A stretch of 25,343 bases of DNA from a virus. Both the position numbers and the translations under genes were made by a program. Shown in pieces: positions 17,746 through 24,581 of this stretch (within the stretch, counting starts at the first letter, position 1; every line of letters starts with the position of its first letter). Where the stretch lies: positions 1 to 25,343 of the IMG/VR virus record IMGVR_UViG_3300046804_003130. One strand, given 5' to 3'. The notes beneath the pieces were generated by a model that saw only the letters and a list, made by a program, of their open reading frames with translations, was not told where the DNA came from and searched no databases.

Positions 17746-17913
17746 ATGATTCCTAAAATTAACAGAGGATTGATGGCAATGACACCCTCTATAAATAAAA
17801 ATGAAATTCAAAGGGAGAAAAGACATCAAATAAAAGATAAAGTATTATTTTCACTTTCTTTATCTTTATATCGATTCAAATTTAATTTTGATATTAAATT
17901 CTCACCGGAGTAG
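17746..17913 (+). CDS. 55-aa basic protein, function unknown
   Basis: Starts MIPKINRGLMAMTPSINKNE and continues IQREKRHQIKDKVLF. It is basic, with a hydrophobic and aromatic tail (SLSLSLYRFKFNFDIKFSPE). It starts 3 nt after the glutaredoxin stop and ends 4 nt before the next gene, so the frame is well placed in the operon. No homologue is recognised. It is one of the weaker gene calls. Confidence 0.5.
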   Translation: MIPKINRGLMAMTPSINKNEIQREKRHQIKDKVLFSLSLSLYRFKFNFDIKFSPE

Positions 17914-17917
17914 TCAC

Positions 17918-18187
17918 ATGAACTCATCAGTCATAACTGGTTTAACAATTTTAGTGGGACTAGTTCTTTTTCTAGTTGGTGTGGTAGTTAGTTGGTTGGC
18001 AAAAGATGTATATTATCAGTGGTTGGAATTAACTACTCATCCTTTTATTGGTCTTATCGAGGAAAGCCCACATCCAGAATGTTTTGACGATGAAGGAAAT
18101 CCAATTTTAGGAGAATATATAGTTCTTGATTTTTCTGGATATGATGAAGATGGAAATTGGGAAGAAATATTCGAGGACGAAGATTAA
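17918..18187 (+). CDS. Conserved single-span membrane protein
   Basis: An 89-aa protein started at ATG 17918, which has a good ribosome site (GGAG, 17907-17910). An in-frame TTG at 17888 would overlap the gene upstream and is rejected. MNSSVITGLTILVGLVLFLV and GVVVSWLAKDVYYQWLE give one transmembrane helix (about 5-28). The rest is an acidic cytoplasmic or periplasmic tail (PHPECFDDEGNPILGEYIVL, DEDGNWEEIFEDED). I recognise the pattern as a conserved cyanophage protein of unknown function. Confidence 0.8.
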   Translation: MNSSVITGLTILVGLVLFLVGVVVSWLAKDVYYQWLELTTHPFIGLIEESPHPECFDDEGNPILGEYIVLDFSGYDEDGNWEEIFEDED

Positions 18188-18193
18188 TTAATC

Positions 18194-18214
18194 TGGGGGA
18201 ACTTGATTCCCCCA
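18194..18214 (+). terminator. Hairpin after the membrane protein gene
   Basis: TGGGGGAA-CTTGA-TTCCCCCA, a perfect 8-bp stem, but followed by TAAAAAT rather than T, so it may be a weak terminator or an mRNA end stabiliser. Confidence 0.6.
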
Positions 18215-18262
18215 TAAAAATGTGTTAAAATAACTATTGAATTTGAAATTAGGGAGAATCCC

Positions 18263-19093
18263 GTGATACTCGTTGATACAAATCAACTTACGATTAGTCA
18301 TCTCATGATTAGGCGTAAGTTTGATAATGAATTTAATATTAATAATATTCGACGTTCTGTCATTAGGACAATTGCAAATATAAACAAGTTATATAAATCC
18401 GAATATGGTGAGATTGTTCTTTGTTATGATTCTAAAAATTATTGGAGAAAATCGGTTTTTCCATTTTACAAACAAAATCGTAAAAAAGAACGAGAACAAT
18501 CTGGATTAGATTGGGAATTAATTTTTAGCACTCTAAATAAAATTAGAGACGAACTAAAAATGAATCTTCCCTATAAAGTTTTATGTGTAGATGGAGCAGA
18601 AAGTGATGATATAATTGCTATTCTGACTATTCACAGACAAAATAATGAACCCATATTGATCTTGAGTCAAGATAAAGATTTTGTACAATTACAAAAATTT
18701 AATTATGTTAAACAGTATGACTTGACTCATAAGAAGTGGATTATCTGTGAAAATCCAGAAAAAACACTAAGGGAACATATTATCAGAGGCGATAGGTCAG
18801 ATGGAATCCCAAATATTCTGACCAGCGATGATGTTTTTGTATCTGGTAAAGTTCAAAAAACAATGTCGAAGGAAAAGATTGACAGACTAACAAGTCTAGA
18901 CCCAACGACATTTAACAATTTTGTTAGGTTACGGAATTGGAAAAGAAACTCTCAACTTATTGACTTTAATCAAATTCCTGATAAGATCATTAATGATGTG
19001 ATAGTTGCTTACCACAAAGAAAAACCAAATTCATCGGTGAATTTGGAATACTTTTCTAGACATAACATGATTGACCTGTTGAGTTTATTTTAG
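18263..19093 (+). CDS. rnh: RNase H (T4 Rnh-type 5' to 3' flap nuclease)
   Basis: Removes RNA primers and adjacent DNA from lagging-strand fragments. The 276-aa protein has MILVDTNQLTISHLM (Asp5), IVLCYDSKNYWRKSVFPFYK, RKKEREQSGLDWELI, VDGAESDDIIAIL (the acidic metal cluster) and LILSQDKDFVQL, followed by RGDRSDGIPNIL, the helix-hairpin loop that holds DNA. This is the order of T4 RNase H and FEN-1 enzymes, at slightly below T4 length (305 aa). The start codon is GTG with the ribosome site AGGGAG (18251-18256). It is the first gene of the second replication block, before the DUF6433-like gene, ThyX and PhoH. Confidence 0.95.
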   Translation: MILVDTNQLTISHLMIRRKFDNEFNINNIRRSVIRTIANINKLYKSEYGEIVLCYDSKNYWRKSVFPFYKQNRKKEREQSGLDWELIFSTLNKIRDELKMNLPYKVLCVDGAESDDIIAILTIHRQNNEPILILSQDKDFVQLQKFNYVKQYDLTHKKWIICENPEKTLREHIIRGDRSDGIPNILTSDDVFVSGKVQKTMSKEKIDRLTSLDPTTFNNFVRLRNWKRNSQLIDFNQIPDKIINDVIVAYHKEKPNSSVNLEYFSRHNMIDLLSLF

Positions 19094-19103
19094 AGAAATA
19101 GTT

Positions 19104-19697
19104 ATGACTACATCCACAGTTAACAAGAAAAAACAAATTAATACCAATCTACCAGTATCTCAGACTCTTCTTTCCGAAGTTCTTAAGAAAGTACTTTCTG
19201 CCCGAGGAGCTGATAAGAAGGTAGAAGTTTTGAAGAAATATGATAGTCCTGCTCTTAGAACTATTCTTCTTCTCAGTTATGCTAGGTCAATTCAATTTGA
19301 CCTGCCACCTGGCAATACTCCATATAAACCCAACGAGAATCCAGAAGGAATCAATCATCAATATTTGTTCGCTGTCTATAAAGACCTTGAACGTTTTATT
19401 ACCAAAACTCTCCCAAATGGTGTTACACTATATGGATGTTCCGGAAGACCTCACGCTCTTCTGGGTAAAGCTAAAAAAGAAATGCTTTGGATTCAACTAT
19501 TGGAGGCACTTCATAATGATGAGGCACAACTGTTGGATGTGGTAAAAGATAAACAAATTCATAAACGTTATCAACTCACCAGAGCAAATGTAATTCAGGC
19601 ATTTCCTGAACTCAAACTACAAGACGAACCTGCTCCAGTATCTGCAGCCGGTCGTAAGAAAAATACTGATAATGAAGAAAACGGAGAAGATTGGTAA
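19104..19697 (+). CDS. Conserved T4-like cyanophage protein, DUF6433-like
   Basis: A 197-aa protein. It has a basic start (STVNKKKQINTN) and a helical N-terminal part (QTLLSEVLKKVLSARGADKK, VEVLKKYDSPALRTILLLSY), then FDLPPGNTPYKPNENPEGIN (a loop rich in Pro and Asn) and FITKTLPNGVTLYGCSGRPH. The tail is acidic and disordered (APVSAAGRKKNTDNEENGED). I recognise it as a common protein of marine and freshwater cyanomyophages near rnh and thyX; the family label DUF6433 is from memory. No activity is known to me. It ends 4 nt before the ThyX start. Confidence 0.65.
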   Translation: MTTSTVNKKKQINTNLPVSQTLLSEVLKKVLSARGADKKVEVLKKYDSPALRTILLLSYARSIQFDLPPGNTPYKPNENPEGINHQYLFAVYKDLERFITKTLPNGVTLYGCSGRPHALLGKAKKEMLWIQLLEALHNDEAQLLDVVKDKQIHKRYQLTRANVIQAFPELKLQDEPAPVSAAGRKKNTDNEENGEDW

Positions 19698-19701
19698 TAT
19701 T

Positions 19702-20367
19702 ATGACCTCTAATGTGAAACTAATTGCAATTACTCAAGGTGCCGGTGAACTGATTGATACTAATGCTCAAGAAGTAATTTCTTACATTGCACGTGTTAGT
19801 AATCCAAACAATCAACTAAACTTTGATACTGCTGCTGGTCTTCTTCGTTATTGTATTAAACATGAACACTGGAGCATTTTTGAACAAGCGTATATGACGT
19901 TAGAAATTAATACCACTCGTGGTATTGCCGCTCAGATTCTTCGTCATCGTAGTTTTACTTTCCAAGAATTTTCTCAACGATATGCTGATACGAATCTTCT
20001 AGATGATAAGATTGAAATTCCTGACCTACGGCGCCAGGATACAAAAAATCGTCAAAACTCCATTGATGATATTCCTCTCAACTTGAAAAATCAATATCAA
20101 AATTTGATTGAATCTCACTTTGAAAGAGCACAAGAACTTTATAATCAAATGATAAATGATGGTATTGCTAAAGAATGTGCTCGATTTGTTCTTCCTCTAT
20201 CAACACCAACCCGCATTTACATGACTGGTTCCTGTCGTTCTTGGATTCACTATATTAAACTTCGTTCTGCCAATGGTACTCAATTAGAACATATGAATAT
20301 TGCTGAAGAATGTAAGAATGTGTTCAAGGAACAGTTCCCGACTGTTGCCGAAGCAATGGGTTGGTAA
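19702..20367 (+). CDS. thyX: Flavin-dependent thymidylate synthase ThyX
   Basis: Makes dTMP from dUMP with FAD and methylene-tetrahydrofolate. The 221-aa protein carries the ThyX signature RHRSFTFQEFSQRY (RHRx7S) near residues 80-93, plus KHEHWSIFEQAYMTLEI and the FAD/dUMP site SCRSWIHYIKLRSANGTQLE near 175-195. ATG 19702 is chosen, behind GGAGAAGA, over an in-frame ATG at 19672 inside the upstream gene. The phage uses ThyX and not the T4 Td enzyme. It takes its dUMP from the dCMP deaminase encoded at 13787. Confidence 0.97.
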   Translation: MTSNVKLIAITQGAGELIDTNAQEVISYIARVSNPNNQLNFDTAAGLLRYCIKHEHWSIFEQAYMTLEINTTRGIAAQILRHRSFTFQEFSQRYADTNLLDDKIEIPDLRRQDTKNRQNSIDDIPLNLKNQYQNLIESHFERAQELYNQMINDGIAKECARFVLPLSTPTRIYMTGSCRSWIHYIKLRSANGTQLEHMNIAEECKNVFKEQFPTVAEAMGW

Positions 20368-20381
20368 TCAAGGAGTAATTA

Positions 20382-20639
20382 ATGCCTACATATAGATTTA
20401 AGAATGAAGAAACAGGCGAAATTTTTGAAAAGTGGATGTTAATAGCAGAAAGAGAAACATTTCTTGCCGAAAATCCAAACATCAAACAACTCATCACTCC
20501 ACCCAATGTTATAGACGGTGATAATTTTGGAGAAGGTTGGCGAGGTAAACTGAAGAAACAACATCCTGATTGGAAGGATGTAATTGGTAGAGTAAAGAAT
20601 GTAGCTGGTTCAACAACTGATATTTCGAAATATACTTAA
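20382..20639 (+). CDS. Small conserved cyanophage protein
   Basis: An 85-aa protein starting MPTYRFKNEETGEIFEKWML, the strand-and-turn start seen in the FmdB zinc-ribbon family, but without any of the cysteines, so no zinc site remains. The remainder is polar and basic (GEGWRGKLKKQHPDWKDVIG). I recognise similar cyanophage proteins but know of no function. The ribosome site AAGGAG lies 8 nt before the ATG. A long palindrome follows. Confidence 0.75.
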   Translation: MPTYRFKNEETGEIFEKWMLIAERETFLAENPNIKQLITPPNVIDGDNFGEGWRGKLKKQHPDWKDVIGRVKNVAGSTTDISKYT

Positions 20640-20644
20640 ATATA

Positions 20645-20668
20645 AGGAGGGGAATATATTCCCCTCCT
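20645..20668. terminator. Perfect 24-bp palindrome before phoH
   Basis: AGGAGGGGAATA and its complement meet without a loop. The stem could end transcription but has no T-run. It contains AAGGAGG, so in single-stranded form it is also a ribosome-binding sequence, although 35 nt before the phoH ATG. Confidence 0.6.
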
Positions 20669-20687
20669 GTAGTAATTGGTGTAATAT

Positions 20688-21461
20688 ATGACTTCTTCCA
20701 AGAAGACACGTGGGACTCGTTCCGATAGAATGAATCTTTCTCCCGGTAAGATGAGAAGACGTAGACCAATCAATGCGGATTGGATGGTTAAAATTGAACC
20801 TCTTACCGAAAATCAAAAAAGAATTTATGACGCATATGAACAGGGTAAAAATCTGTTCATTCATGGTTCAGCTGGAACGGGTAAAACGTTTGTTGCTTTG
20901 TATCTCGCCCTAAGAGAGACCCTTCAGGAATATTCTCAAATCGAACACATTTACGTTGTTCGTTCTCTAGTAGCTACTAGAGATATTGGATTTCTTCCCG
21001 GTGACCTAGAAGAAAAATCAGAGCAATATATGCAATTTTATTCTGGTCAAATTAAGAGAATGTTCAGTTTAGATTCTGATTCTGCCTATGATATGTTGAT
21101 TGGGGGTCTTCAGGAACAAGGAACTTTAAAGTTTCTAACAACGTCATTCTTGCGTGGTGCCACATTTGATAATTCAATCATTATTGTGGATGAGTTTTCT
21201 AACTGTAATTTCCATGAACTTGATTCAATTATCACACGCGTTGGTGAGGGTTCCAAAATTATCTTCTGTGGAGATACTGAACAGAGTGACCTATATAAGA
21301 AATCAGAATATGACAGTATTGCACCATTTATGTCTATCCTGAAACAAATGCCATCATTTGCCTGTATTGAAATGGGACTAGATGATATTGTCCGTTCTGG
21401 TTTAGTTAAAGAGTACTTGACAACTAAATATCATCTTGGACTTTCGACTAAACGAAGTTAA
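20688..21461 (+). CDS. phoH: PhoH-like P-loop ATPase
   Basis: A 257-aa PhoH family ATPase, one of the signature genes of cyanomyophages. Its exact role is unknown; it is often linked to phosphate stress but has also been suggested to act in RNA metabolism. It has Walker A GSAGTGKT (about 60-67), Walker B IIIVDEFSN and the sensor SKIIFCGDTEQSD, with LTENQKRIYDAYEQGKNLFI before the P-loop. The N-terminal 35 residues are basic (SSKKTRGTRSDRMN, PGKMRRRRPINADW) and may bind nucleic acid. The length is typical of phage PhoH. A strong terminator follows. Confidence 0.96.
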   Translation: MTSSKKTRGTRSDRMNLSPGKMRRRRPINADWMVKIEPLTENQKRIYDAYEQGKNLFIHGSAGTGKTFVALYLALRETLQEYSQIEHIYVVRSLVATRDIGFLPGDLEEKSEQYMQFYSGQIKRMFSLDSDSAYDMLIGGLQEQGTLKFLTTSFLRGATFDNSIIIVDEFSNCNFHELDSIITRVGEGSKIIFCGDTEQSDLYKKSEYDSIAPFMSILKQMPSFACIEMGLDDIVRSGLVKEYLTTKYHLGLSTKRS

Positions 21462-21464
21462 GTA

Positions 21465-21490
21465 AAAAAGGAACCAATTGGTTCCTTTTT
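21465..21490 (+). terminator. Terminator after phoH
   Basis: AAAAAGGAACCAA / TTGGTTCCTTTTT, a 13-bp perfect stem with a T-run. The A-run in front makes it bidirectional. Confidence 0.93.
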
Positions 21491-21499
21491 GTGTTATAA
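21491..21499 (+). promoter_or_regulatory. Possible extended -10 promoter before the exonuclease gene
   Basis: TGTTATAAT (TGnTATAAT), directly after the phoH terminator, with no good -35 box at 16-18 nt. The ATG at 21527 lies 27 nt downstream. Confidence 0.45.
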
Positions 21500-21526
21500 T
21501 GGTTTATATCAACTAAAATATTTTTT

Positions 21527-22243
21527 ATGTTTTTTCATTTATCGAACCAGTATCAATTTTGTGAATTGGAAACAGTTCAATCGGATAGTGGTCATCGGTA
21601 TTACATTTCTCCAAGTGGTCTGTATCTTCCATCCGTTACATCAGTTATCAGTTATGTCAACAAAAATAAACTTGATTCCTGGGTTAAACGGATTGGTGTT
21701 GATGAGTCTGAGAAAGTTAAACGAGTTGCTGCACTACGAGGCAGTTTGCTTCACGAGGCAATTGAACGATATCTATTAAACGAACAAGATGTTTTGATTA
21801 GGAATCATCCTAATGCTAATTTGATGTTTGGTGTTATAAAAAAATTTCTTAAAGATAATCTAAATAATATACACGCTTTAGAAAATCCATTATATAGTGA
21901 AGTACTTCGTGTTGCCGGCCGAGTAGATTGTATTGCTGAGTGGAATGGTAAATTGTCAGTAATCGACTTTAAAACTTCATCGAAAGAAAAGAAAAAGTCA
22001 TGGATTGAACATTATTTCATTCAGGCATCTACTTATGCTATTATGTTTTATGAAATGTTTGGTGTGAGGATTGATAATTTGGTGATTCTAATGGTTTCAA
22101 ATGACGGTACTGTTCAAGTATTTGAAGAATCACTTAGGACAAATTATCTTAAAAAAATGTACAATTATGTGAAAAAATATTATGAAGACCATGAATGTTT
22201 TATTCCCTCAGTTAAAATCAATGAACAAAAAAGAAATCAATGA
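21527..22243 (+). CDS. PD-(D/E)XK exonuclease, MGME1/RecB-like
   Basis: A 238-aa nuclease of the type often annotated in cyanophages as a mitochondrial genome maintenance exonuclease homologue. Motifs: LPSVTSVISYV, then RGSLLHEAIERYL (motif I His-Glu), LYSEVLRVAGRVDCIAEWNG (Asp of the active site), KLSVIDFKTSSKEKK (D-x-K core) and IQASTYAIMFYEM (the Gln of the RecB motif). All active-site positions are present. It likely trims DNA ends in replication or recombination. It has no signal sequence. The next gene starts inside its 3' end. Confidence 0.88.
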   Translation: MFFHLSNQYQFCELETVQSDSGHRYYISPSGLYLPSVTSVISYVNKNKLDSWVKRIGVDESEKVKRVAALRGSLLHEAIERYLLNEQDVLIRNHPNANLMFGVIKKFLKDNLNNIHALENPLYSEVLRVAGRVDCIAEWNGKLSVIDFKTSSKEKKKSWIEHYFIQASTYAIMFYEMFGVRIDNLVILMVSNDGTVQVFEESLRTNYLKKMYNYVKKYYEDHECFIPSVKINEQKRNQ

Positions 22244-22478
22244 GATTCTAAAAGAAAAATTTTTAACCAAAGAAAAGTTCATCGAACATATTGAAAATTT
22301 GGTTAAAGATAGTGGATTAAATTATATCGATGCAATAGTATTTTATTGTGAAACAAATAATGTAGAGATTGAAACTGTTCCCAAATTAATCAATCGTCAA
22401 ATTAAAGAAAAACTACAATTGGATGCAACGGATTTAAATTTCTTAGTGTCTCCATCACGAGCTAGATTGCCAATTTAA
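22221..22478 (+). CDS. 33: Late-transcription accessory protein gp33
   Basis: gp33 binds the beta-flap of RNA polymerase and the gp45 clamp and is needed for late promoters in T4-like phages. From ATG 22221 the protein is 85 aa: MNKKEINEILKEKFLTKEKF, IEHIENLVKDSGLNYIDAIV, FYCETNNVEIETVPKLIN, NFLVSPSRARLPI. The order of helices, YIDAIVFYCE and the hydrophobic end match cyanophage gp33. An earlier in-frame ATG at 22182 would overlap the exonuclease gene by 62 nt and is less likely. The clamp it would bind is encoded at 6092. Assignment rests on pattern and context. Confidence 0.8.
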   Translation: MNKKEINEILKEKFLTKEKFIEHIENLVKDSGLNYIDAIVFYCETNNVEIETVPKLINRQIKEKLQLDATDLNFLVSPSRARLPI

Positions 22479-22479
22479 T

Positions 22480-23115
22480 ATGACTGGATTTGAGGCATAT
22501 GTTAAATTCTTAGCTCTTCGGAGGCATTTTACTGACCATAATTATGATTTTCATAAGTATAATGGGAAAGTAAAAGCTTCCGAAGAGAAATACAGAAAAG
22601 ACAGAAAAATTTATTATTTCTTTGAACGATTAGTATTGACACGTAAAGAAGAGATAATTGTAGAGTTTTTATTGTCTTCTTTTATTATGTCTAAAAATCC
22701 TTCAAAAGTTTGGATACAAGATTTAATTTCAAGTTCTGAATTAAAATATTCGGAATATAGATTATTGAAAGATAATTTATCAAAAATAATTGAAGATGAT
22801 TTTAATTTAATAATTAGTTTTTGTGTAACACATGAAATAGACTTCAATGATTTGTTTTATACGGATGGGAAGAAACATCCTCCGATTATTAAATTATTTT
22901 TATCCGATAAAATTTCTATAGAAACAGTAATTGTAATTGATAAAATTATTCATTTTACTGAAAATCTAGATAAAAAATTAACAGATTCTGTCTGGAAAAG
23001 TGTTTTATTTGGAATTCAAAAATATAAACCTTTTTTGAAAATTGATTTAAATTTTTATAAAAATTTACTAAGAGATAAAGTTTATGTCATATATGGAATC
23101 TCCAATAGTTCATGA
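22480..23115 (+). CDS. 59: DNA helicase loader gp59
   Basis: gp59 brings the gp41 helicase to gp32-coated fork DNA. The 211-aa protein is close in length to T4 gp59 (217) and starts MTGFEAYVKFLALRRHFTDH, the usual cyanophage gp59 start, followed by NYDFHKYNGKVKASEEKYRK and YYFFERLVLTRKEEIIVEFL. It is highly helical and basic. It sits 1 nt after the gp33 stop; the T4 order around 33 and 59 is similar. The next gene starts 32 nt inside its 3' end. Confidence 0.88.
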   Translation: MTGFEAYVKFLALRRHFTDHNYDFHKYNGKVKASEEKYRKDRKIYYFFERLVLTRKEEIIVEFLLSSFIMSKNPSKVWIQDLISSSELKYSEYRLLKDNLSKIIEDDFNLIISFCVTHEIDFNDLFYTDGKKHPPIIKLFLSDKISIETVIVIDKIIHFTENLDKKLTDSVWKSVLFGIQKYKPFLKIDLNFYKNLLRDKVYVIYGISNSS

Positions 23116-23443
23116 TGAACTGGAGAAAATTCAGATAATGATGACTGGAGTCGAAGCACTATCTGATATTGTTGAAAGTGGAAATGCAAATGTGTATGAT
23201 TTAATACAATATATGGATTTGATGTATAAATGTCTGGACATGCAGTCTATTTTCTGGACACGTATCAGTTTGTCTGATGATGTGGAGTTGGAAAAGACAA
23301 AACAAGAAATGATTAAAATGAGTCTACAATGTGGTCGATATGAACATGAATCGGTGAGTCAGTTTTATTTCAGAATAAAAGATGAACTTTCTAAATACAT
23401 TGAAGAGTTATTTGAAGAATTGGAAAAGGAATGTCTAGAATAA
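23084..23443 (+). CDS. DUF1825-like helical protein
   Basis: A 119-aa helical protein. ESPIVHDELEKIQIM, then a segment rich in Met and Leu (LIQYMDLMYKCLDMQSIFWT), RISLSDDVELEKTKQEMIKM and an acidic end (SKYIEELFEELEKECLE). The pattern 'SLSDD.E....K' after a helical pair is one I associate with DUF1825-type proteins of cyanobacteria and their phages, but this is a weak match. The start codon overlaps gp59, and the ORF end overlaps the next gene by 13 nt, as in a tight operon. Confidence 0.6.
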   Translation: MSYMESPIVHDELEKIQIMMTGVEALSDIVESGNANVYDLIQYMDLMYKCLDMQSIFWTRISLSDDVELEKTKQEMIKMSLQCGRYEHESVSQFYFRIKDELSKYIEELFEELEKECLE

Positions 23444-24153
23444 AACAACTCGTAGAAGAACTCAAACATACAATTAAATTTCATGATAAATTAAATCCAG
23501 ATATTTGGAATGGTAAGAAACTTAAGTCTGACGTTGCTTTATCATTGATTCGAATTGCTAATGATTTTATTACTTACTTAGACATTCCTAAAAAATCAGT
23601 AATTGATATTTTATTTTTGGGTGGTAATGCAAATTACAATTACACCAGTTTATCTGATATTGATGTGCATCTGGTATTGGACCCCGAATCTTTTCCCGAC
23701 TGTAAAAAGTATATTGATAATTATCTTTTAACTGCAAAAGAACTTTACAATAAAAATCATAATATTTTTGTAAAAGGCAAAGAAGTTGAATTATATGCAG
23801 AACTTCCCGCTCAATCACGAAAAAAAGGACAGGGAGTATATAGTTTAAAACAAAATAAATGGTTACAGGAACCAGAATCTGTTAGACCGGCGATTGATGA
23901 TAAAGACATTGTTGAGAAAGCAGAAAGACTTGGAAAAGAAATTGATAGACTCACTGACGGCCGTAATGATTCAATTGAGTCGCTTAAAAATATGAAAAAT
24001 AAACTCAAGAGAATGAGAACTGCCGCTTTGGAAAAAGGTGGAGAATTTTCTCCTGATAACTTAGTCTACAAAACTCTCAGGGACAATGGTAAAATTCAAA
24101 AGATATTTGACCGTATTGCTGAGCTACAAGATGATGCACTTTCACTGGAATGA
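23431..24153 (+). CDS. Nucleotidyltransferase-fold protein
   Basis: A 240-aa protein whose middle (about 60-85) reads LFLGGNANYNYTSLSDIDVH, the G[GS]-x-(S)DxD motif of minimal nucleotidyltransferases, with Asp pair DID and a following VHLVLD; a third acidic residue is plausible in VELYAEL. After residue 130 it becomes basic and helical, with a long coiled region (KDIVEKAERLGKEIDRLTDG, KNMKNKLKRMRTAALEKGGE). The substrate is unknown; it could add a nucleotide to RNA, protein or a small molecule. Similar proteins are common in cyanophages. It is coupled to the gene before it. Confidence 0.75.
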   Translation: MSRIKQLVEELKHTIKFHDKLNPDIWNGKKLKSDVALSLIRIANDFITYLDIPKKSVIDILFLGGNANYNYTSLSDIDVHLVLDPESFPDCKKYIDNYLLTAKELYNKNHNIFVKGKEVELYAELPAQSRKKGQGVYSLKQNKWLQEPESVRPAIDDKDIVEKAERLGKEIDRLTDGRNDSIESLKNMKNKLKRMRTAALEKGGEFSPDNLVYKTLRDNGKIQKIFDRIAELQDDALSLE

Positions 24154-24160
24154 TACAACT

Positions 24161-24349
24161 ATGAAGATACTTCGAAAAATTCGTTCTGTATTTTTGAATC
24201 TATATACAGAAATGTTATTATATGATGTGCCTTTCTCTGGATACTCAAAAAATAGGTTTAGAGAACGGGTAAAAAAATATAAAAACAAAACTGATATCTA
24301 TCTAGAATACGTTCATTTTTTTGGAGATTACAATCGTGAAAAGTGGTGA
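24161..24349 (+). CDS. Small basic protein
   Basis: A 62-aa protein started at ATG 24161, 7 nt after the preceding stop; earlier ATGs at 24131 and 24134 would overlap the gene upstream. MKILRKIRSVFLNLYTEMLL, then FSGYSKNRFRERVKKYKNKT. The first 20 residues are amphipathic and basic, and could touch a membrane. The end is aromatic (FFGDYNREKW). The function is unknown. Confidence 0.55.
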   Translation: MKILRKIRSVFLNLYTEMLLYDVPFSGYSKNRFRERVKKYKNKTDIYLEYVHFFGDYNREKW

Positions 24350-24527
24350 TATTTATATTGAATTTCCTGTAGTTGGAATAGATACTCCTCCAACAATTTC
24401 AGTTTCGTCTAATGATGTTAATAGGGTAATTGAACTCGTTCGGTATACTCTCTCACGGTCACAATTAGATAATTCATCATTTGACTGGGAGTTTTTTGAG
24501 AGAGAATTAAAACTTATTATCGACTAA
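24336..24527 (+). CDS. Small protein, GTG start
   Basis: A 63-aa protein with a GTG start at 24336, behind GGAG (24323-24326). It overlaps the end of the gene before it by 14 nt. VKSGDIYIEFPVVGIDTPPT, then an acidic end (SFDWEFFERELKLIID). No family is recognised. The TTG at 24321 is a weaker alternative start. Confidence 0.55.
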   Translation: MKSGDIYIEFPVVGIDTPPTISVSSNDVNRVIELVRYTLSRSQLDNSSFDWEFFERELKLIID

Positions 24528-24556
24528 TTGACAACTCACACATTTTCCTGTATAAT
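24528..24556 (+). promoter_or_regulatory. Strong sigma70-like promoter for the Mom-like gene
   Basis: TTGACA (24528-24533), 17 nt, TATAAT (24551-24556), with a ribosome site GGAGG at 24571-24575. It is the closest match to consensus in the window. Confidence 0.9.
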
Positions 24557-24581
24557 GGATTTTATCTATTGGAGGCAATGT

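Noticed and set aside
17790-17797. TATAAATA inside the 55-aa gene as late promoter of the membrane protein gene
   Set aside because: It lies about 120 nt before the next start codon, and the only near ATG opens a ten-codon frame.
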